Source: Bacteroidota bacterium | GTDB lineage: Bacteria > Bacteroidota > Bacteroidia > Bacteroidales > FEN-979 | Assembly (NCBI GenBank): GCA_026391775.1 | Contig: JAPLDK010000074.1 | Span: forward strand, 177,669-241,668 | Length of the DNA stretch: 64,000 nt | Direction of reading: 5' to 3' | Shown: positions 60,766 through 64,000 of the stretch, in pieces | How positions within the stretch are numbered: position 1 is the first letter of the stretch | Layout of the letters: every line of letters begins with the position of its first letter | The notes under the pieces: model-generated | The model's database searches: none | What the model saw: only the letters and a program-made list of their open reading frames with translations | What the model was told of the DNA's origin: nothing | Translations under genes and position numbers: made by a program

Positions 60766-62847
60766 ATGAACAGGAAGTTTTGGCTTTTCCAGTTTCCAGC
60801 CCTTCTTATCAGTTTTTTCCTATGTGGTTCCACACAGTCCATCCTTTTGGAGAAGGCCGACACCCTGGGCAATGAATTAATAAAAGAATACAAGTCTGGA
60901 ACCAAAGCACAATTTGATCTGTTGATGATCTTTCAAAAAGGCCGTATTGAAAGAAAACGGAACCCTGACCTTTCTATTCAATATTACCATGAGTTTTACA
61001 ATAAATCGGTAAAGGCCCATGAGCCATATTATGCCGCCACTGCATTGTTCGAGATTTGCCGGGTTTATATGGACCGCCAGCTGTATTTTGCGGCAATGGA
61101 ATATTCGTTGAGAGCCTACCAGATACTCACCGATAATCATCTTGAAGGCAATTCCAATTATTTTATGATCGGCATAGGGAACTGTTATTTTCAAACCGGT
61201 AATTACATGATAGCCGAAGGATATTTCAGGAAGGCCGAACAATTATTCAGGACAAATAATGACTTTCATGGCATTGCAGTTGCAGAAAACAATATTGGCT
61301 TGGTCAAGCAAAAGCTGAATCAGAAAGATTCTGCTTTGTGGTATTTTCAAAAAGCTCTTCAACAAAGGAAGAAAACAAGGCATTTGGCCAATATCGGACA
61401 TTCTTTTTATTACATCGGAACTGCCTGGTTGAGTTTAGGTAACAATAAAGAAGCCAGGAATTACTTTGAGATGGCAATACCCTTGCTCAAGGTATCGTCC
61501 GATAATATTTTTCTAATGCATGATTACAGTTCAACCATGGCGGATGTTTATTTTGAACTGGGAAAACTCTGCGAAATTCAAAATGAACATAAAGAAGCTT
61601 TGATGAATTACTGCAAAGCAAATGAGATTTGCGATACGATTTTCGAACAGGTTAAAAAACCGGATATCTACATCGCAATAGGACATTCCTACGTTAAAAC
61701 AGGTGACTTCCGCCATGCTCTGGCTTCCTATAGAGATGCTTTGCGGATTGCAGATTCCGCAAACCTCTTGAATGTGAAAAAGACCTGTTATGAAAACATG
61801 ATGCAGGTATTTCTTCAGACCCGTCAGAATGATTCGGCTTCATCCTGCCTTAAAATGTACCGCCAGGTCACCGATACCATTCAGGCACAAATGATCGACA
61901 GCCGGTTTAATGAGATCCGCCTTGCCCTCAGGATCAGGGAAACCGAAAATGAATCAAAGGAATTGCAGGAAAGGAATACCTCCACCATTTCCTTGCTCAT
62001 CACTATTGGGATTCTTTTGCTCCTGCTTATCCTGGTATCAATTATATATGTAATAAAGCAGAGAAAAAACGCAAGGATTGCCAAAGAGGAAATTAAGGCC
62101 CGTAAAAAAGCAGAGGAAAATCTTGAGAAGCTTAACCTGGAATTGAAAGAAATCAATGCAGGGAAGGACCGTTTTATCTCAATTTTATCACATGACCTCC
62201 GAAGCCCGTTTAACGCACTGATGGGTTTTGCCGATCTGCTGGTTGAGGAGACTGCGGATAAGAATATCCCTGAGATCCGGCATTATTCCAAAATGGTGCA
62301 ACAGATATCCAGGGGGACTTTTCAGTTGCTGGAAAACCTTCTCACATGGTCAAGGTTGCAAATCGGGACCATGCCATTCCAGCCCGTGAATCTGGAACTT
62401 TACAGTGAAGTTTCAGCAGTTATTGATACCATGATGGCAATAGCTTCCAGGAAATCAATTCGCATCCGAAACCTTGTATCTGCAGATGCCATGGTGCAGG
62501 CCGATAGTAATATGGTTCAATCTGTTCTGAGAAACCTGATTTCCAACGCAGTAAAATTCACAAAATCAGAAGGAAGCATTGAGATCAGAAGTGAACTTAA
62601 AAACGGATTCCAGGTAATCAGGGTTTTGGATAACGGTATTGGTGTTTCAAAGGAAATTGGCGGGAAGCTGTTCAATGATGCGGATGGAATGGTCTCGACC
62701 ATTGGAACTGATAATGAAAAAGGCCATGGTCTTGGGTTGTTGTTGTGCCGTTATATGGTCGAAAAGACAGGGGGAACCATCTGGCTTGAAGCGACTTCCG
62801 AAAAAGGCAGCATCTTTGCGTTTACCCTTCCTGAAGTGAAAAATTAA
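60766..62847 (+). CDS. TPR sensor histidine kinase
   Basis: A 693-residue membrane kinase: signal sequence or TM at about 1-24, a periplasmic stretch of TPR-like repeats (about 60-360; GNCYFQTGNYMIAEGYFRKA, IGHSYVKTGDFRHALASYRD), one TM helix (about 403-427, LLITIGILLLLLILVSIIYV), a coiled coil to about 466, and the kinase core. HisKA: His476 in SILSHDLRSPFNALMGF. HATPase: LISNAVKFT (N box), VLDNGIGVS (G1), GHGLGLLLCRYMVEKTGG (G2). No receiver domain and no response regulator gene are adjacent, so it is an orphan. A -7-like TAAATTTG ends 4 nt before the ATG. Its stop overlaps the convergent phosphatase gene by 4 bp. Confidence 0.92.
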   Translation: MNRKFWLFQFPALLISFFLCGSTQSILLEKADTLGNELIKEYKSGTKAQFDLLMIFQKGRIERKRNPDLSIQYYHEFYNKSVKAHEPYYAATALFEICRVYMDRQLYFAAMEYSLRAYQILTDNHLEGNSNYFMIGIGNCYFQTGNYMIAEGYFRKAEQLFRTNNDFHGIAVAENNIGLVKQKLNQKDSALWYFQKALQQRKKTRHLANIGHSFYYIGTAWLSLGNNKEARNYFEMAIPLLKVSSDNIFLMHDYSSTMADVYFELGKLCEIQNEHKEALMNYCKANEICDTIFEQVKKPDIYIAIGHSYVKTGDFRHALASYRDALRIADSANLLNVKKTCYENMMQVFLQTRQNDSASSCLKMYRQVTDTIQAQMIDSRFNEIRLALRIRETENESKELQERNTSTISLLITIGILLLLLILVSIIYVIKQRKNARIAKEEIKARKKAEENLEKLNLELKEINAGKDRFISILSHDLRSPFNALMGFADLLVEETADKNIPEIRHYSKMVQQISRGTFQLLENLLTWSRLQIGTMPFQPVNLELYSEVSAVIDTMMAIASRKSIRIRNLVSADAMVQADSNMVQSVLRNLISNAVKFTKSEGSIEIRSELKNGFQVIRVLDNGIGVSKEIGGKLFNDADGMVSTIGTDNEKGHGLGLLLCRYMVEKTGGTIWLEATSEKGSIFAFTLPEVKN

Positions 62848-63512
62848 AAATCACATTTACTTTGCCAATATACCTTGGAATCAAGGTCCATCATACTTAA
62901 TAAACGCCTGTGCCCGGCGCCTGTATCCATCATCCAGAGATTTACCAGTTGAGTGGGTTGATCATGCATGATCAATTGCGTGGGAGAATGGCCTATAAAA
63001 ATCTCGCTGAATTCCTCAAATACTTTACCTTCTTCCTGATATTCCAAGGCTCCCATGTAAAGTGAACGATCCCAGAGCAGGGTTCGTTTATCGTTCTTCT
63101 GATTGGCGAATGGCCTGAACCGGTCAAAACCTGCATGTACAAAAAGCCTGTTTTTTTTATCGATATGATACAGCAGGGCTGTTGAATAAAAATCCAGATG
63201 GCGGTTCACGGCATCCGGATGAGTCTTATAATCATTAATTGTAACCTGCCCTCCCTGGAATAGCCAGTCGGCTGTCTTTATTCCTGATCTTAAATATTCA
63301 AAACACCAATAATCATGGTTCCCCAGAACGTAAATAAAATTCCGTAACTTCATTAATTCGTCCACTACCCTCACCGGTTCCGGCCCCCGGTCAACAAGAT
63401 CTCCAAGGCTGATCAGGAGGTCTTTTTCATAATCAAACCTGACTTTTCGAAAAAGATCCATCATGGGTTTATAATTCCCGTGAATATCGCCAATGACAAA
63501 AGAGCGTGGCAT
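62844..63512 (-). CDS. PPP-type metallophosphoesterase
   Basis: A 222-residue calcineurin-like phosphoesterase. The metal-binding motifs are GDIHGNYKPM (residues 8-17), ISLGDLVDRGPEPV and LGNHDYWCF, with a second-half His in FIGHSPTQL and a last one near VNLWMMDTGAGHRR. This set (GDxHG, GDxxDRG, GNHD) is that of the PPP family, which includes serine/threonine protein phosphatases and symmetrical Ap4A hydrolases. Short bacterial members like this are often called serine/threonine phosphatases; the real substrate is unsettled. It is probably cytoplasmic. It is convergent with the kinase gene. Confidence 0.88.
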   Translation of the reverse strand: MPRSFVIGDIHGNYKPMMDLFRKVRFDYEKDLLISLGDLVDRGPEPVRVVDELMKLRNFIYVLGNHDYWCFEYLRSGIKTADWLFQGGQVTINDYKTHPDAVNRHLDFYSTALLYHIDKKNRLFVHAGFDRFRPFANQKNDKRTLLWDRSLYMGALEYQEEGKVFEEFSEIFIGHSPTQLIMHDQPTQLVNLWMMDTGAGHRRLLSMMDLDSKVYWQSKCDF

Positions 63513-63568
63513 CTTTAGTATTTAAGGTGGATGTTCTGATCCCGGAAGGAAGCTCAGGAAAAAAAGAG

Positions 63569-63643
63569 TGGGATGTGAGGGATTCGAACCCACGACCTCA
63601 TGCGTGTGAAGCATGCGCTCTGAACCGACTGAGCTAACATCCC
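63569..63643 (-). tRNA. tRNA-Val, anticodon CAC
   Basis: Folded by hand: acceptor GGGATGT/ACATCCC, D stem GCTC/GAGC, anticodon stem CATGC/GCATG with loop TTCACAC (anticodon CAC, reading GTG), T stem GTGGG/CCCTC with loop TTCGAAT, and discriminator A73. The T stem has a U50-U64 mismatch; all other pairs are good. CCA is not encoded. Length is 75 nt. Confidence 0.93.
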
Positions 63644-63654
63644 GGTGCTTTATG

Positions 63655-63662
63655 CAAAGGTA
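63655..63662 (-). promoter_or_regulatory. Predicted -7 element of the tRNA-Val gene
   Basis: TACCTTTG on the minus strand, ending 11 nt before the tRNA 5' end. The upstream DNA is the octamer repeat, with no TTTG at the right distance. Confidence 0.5.
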
Positions 63663-63666
63663 GTAA

Positions 63667-63698
63667 ATTTCGCTACTTCGCTACCTCGCTACTTCGCT
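63667..63698. repeat. Tandem octamer array, four units
   Basis: The units ATTTCGCT, ACTTCGCT, ACCTCGCT and ACTTCGCT follow each other without spacer. The array lies just upstream of the tRNA-Val -7 element (minus strand) and overlaps the last codons and the stop of the gene at 63681. Confidence 0.85.
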
Positions 63699-64000
63699 AT
63701 TTACTTTTGTAAATTCCCGCCTTATATCCTCCTCCAGCGGTTCGATTTTTTCGAAATTCCTCCATTTGAAATTGACCCTCCGGCCACGTTCGTCCCAGGA
63801 ATATACATTATCGAACATTTTCCCGAATTTAAACCTGGTCGAATCGTAATACACCGCATGTGCTACCTGTTCACCGGTATTGATATCATTCCCGATAAAG
63901 GCATATTTGATATGCAGCAATAGCTTCCCGTTCAGCGCATCGGTCAATGCCTTACGCAACTTGCCGGTATCAGGATCATCCAGGTAAATATCATAATACA
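63681..64000 (-). CDS. C-terminal part of an unrecognised protein, 5' end outside the window
   Basis: An open frame continues from the window edge to the TAG at 63681-63683, giving 106 visible residues, starting YYDIYLDDPDTGKLRKALTD. No start codon inside the window is convincing; the only in-frame candidate is a TTG at 63959. The sequence is charged, with KMFDNVYSWDERGRRVNFKW, and ends EFTKVNSEVAR. I do not recognise the family. The last few residues (NSEVAR) and the stop codon are coded by the octamer array, so the C-terminus may differ between strains. Confidence 0.6.
   Translation of the reverse strand, partial: YYDIYLDDPDTGKLRKALTDALNGKLLLHIKYAFIGNDINTGEQVAHAVYYDSTRFKFGKMFDNVYSWDERGRRVNFKWRNFEKIEPLEEDIRREFTKVNSEVAR

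Overview
The window comes from a member of the Bacteroidota, most likely a Bacteroidales-type or related environmental anaerobe. The evidence is: several secreted proteins ending in the type IX secretion (T9SS) C-terminal sorting domain; families typical of the phylum (DUF2723, DUF3098, DUF6249, DUF3857, YwqK/MORN-repeat proteins, an outer-membrane protein fused to SPOR); a methylmalonyl-CoA epimerase; and many TAnnTTTG-type -7 promoter elements in front of genes and tRNAs. No phage, transposase, CRISPR array or integrase was seen. The window reads as chromosomal backbone mixed with secreted, lineage-specific genes.

Layout. 1-4.9 kb: 5'-part of purH, a MacB/FtsX-type permease, an operon of mce and a ferritin-like protein, a rhodanese-like protein whose active-site Cys is replaced, tRNA-Ala(GGC) and thpR. 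4.9-10.6 kb: a DUF6249 protein, a T9SS cargo with PKD-like repeats, an ECF sigma factor operon (sigma, small membrane protein, fructosamine kinase-like), then lutB-like and rpiB on the minus strand. 10.6-11.0 kb is the only long gene-free stretch. It is AT-rich and holds a perfect 20-bp palindrome upstream of nadA. 11-19.3 kb (plus strand): nadA, a MORN-repeat protein, an RsuA/RluB-type pseudouridine synthase with an 81-bp tandem repeat in its N-terminal tail, a receiver-PAS protein, and two DUF3857/transglutaminase-like proteins, one of which has lost its triad. 19.3-42.4 kb (almost all minus strand): dnaG, a ferredoxin remnant, T9SS cargo plus a lipoprotein, a histidinol-phosphatase-like PHP protein, a peptidase-U32-type protein, aspS, a giant alpha-2-macroglobulin without thioester, GH53 galactanase, a 13-repeat Asp-box protein, DUF3108 and leuS.

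42.4-50.7 kb (plus strand) is a tight envelope and translation operon: AsmA-like giant, ftsX, DUF3098, uppP, truB, a frameshifted small membrane ORF, tadA and an orphan class II aldolase. 50.7-57.5 kb (minus strand) is an outer-surface block: a small PID-type sorting-signal protein, a T9SS cargo, a beta-barrel-SPOR fusion, a TPR protein and a porin-like barrel. 57.6-64 kb holds a DUF2723 (TMEM260-like) membrane protein, an orphan TPR histidine kinase, a metallophosphoesterase, tRNA-Val(CAC) and the 3' part of an unrecognised gene.

The signals least explained by ordinary annotation are: three arrays of 7- or 8-bp tandem units (one encodes part of a signal peptide, one forms the end of a gene); a 360-bp low-GC patch (28% against about 52%) in the leucine-specific region of leuS; the one-base-frameshifted ORF coupled by ATGA overlaps between truB and tadA; the nadA palindrome; and a set of degenerate enzymes (rhodanese, transglutaminase, alpha-2-macroglobulin) that keep their fold but have lost the reactive residue. 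I did not find one clearly new multi-gene system. These are local anomalies.
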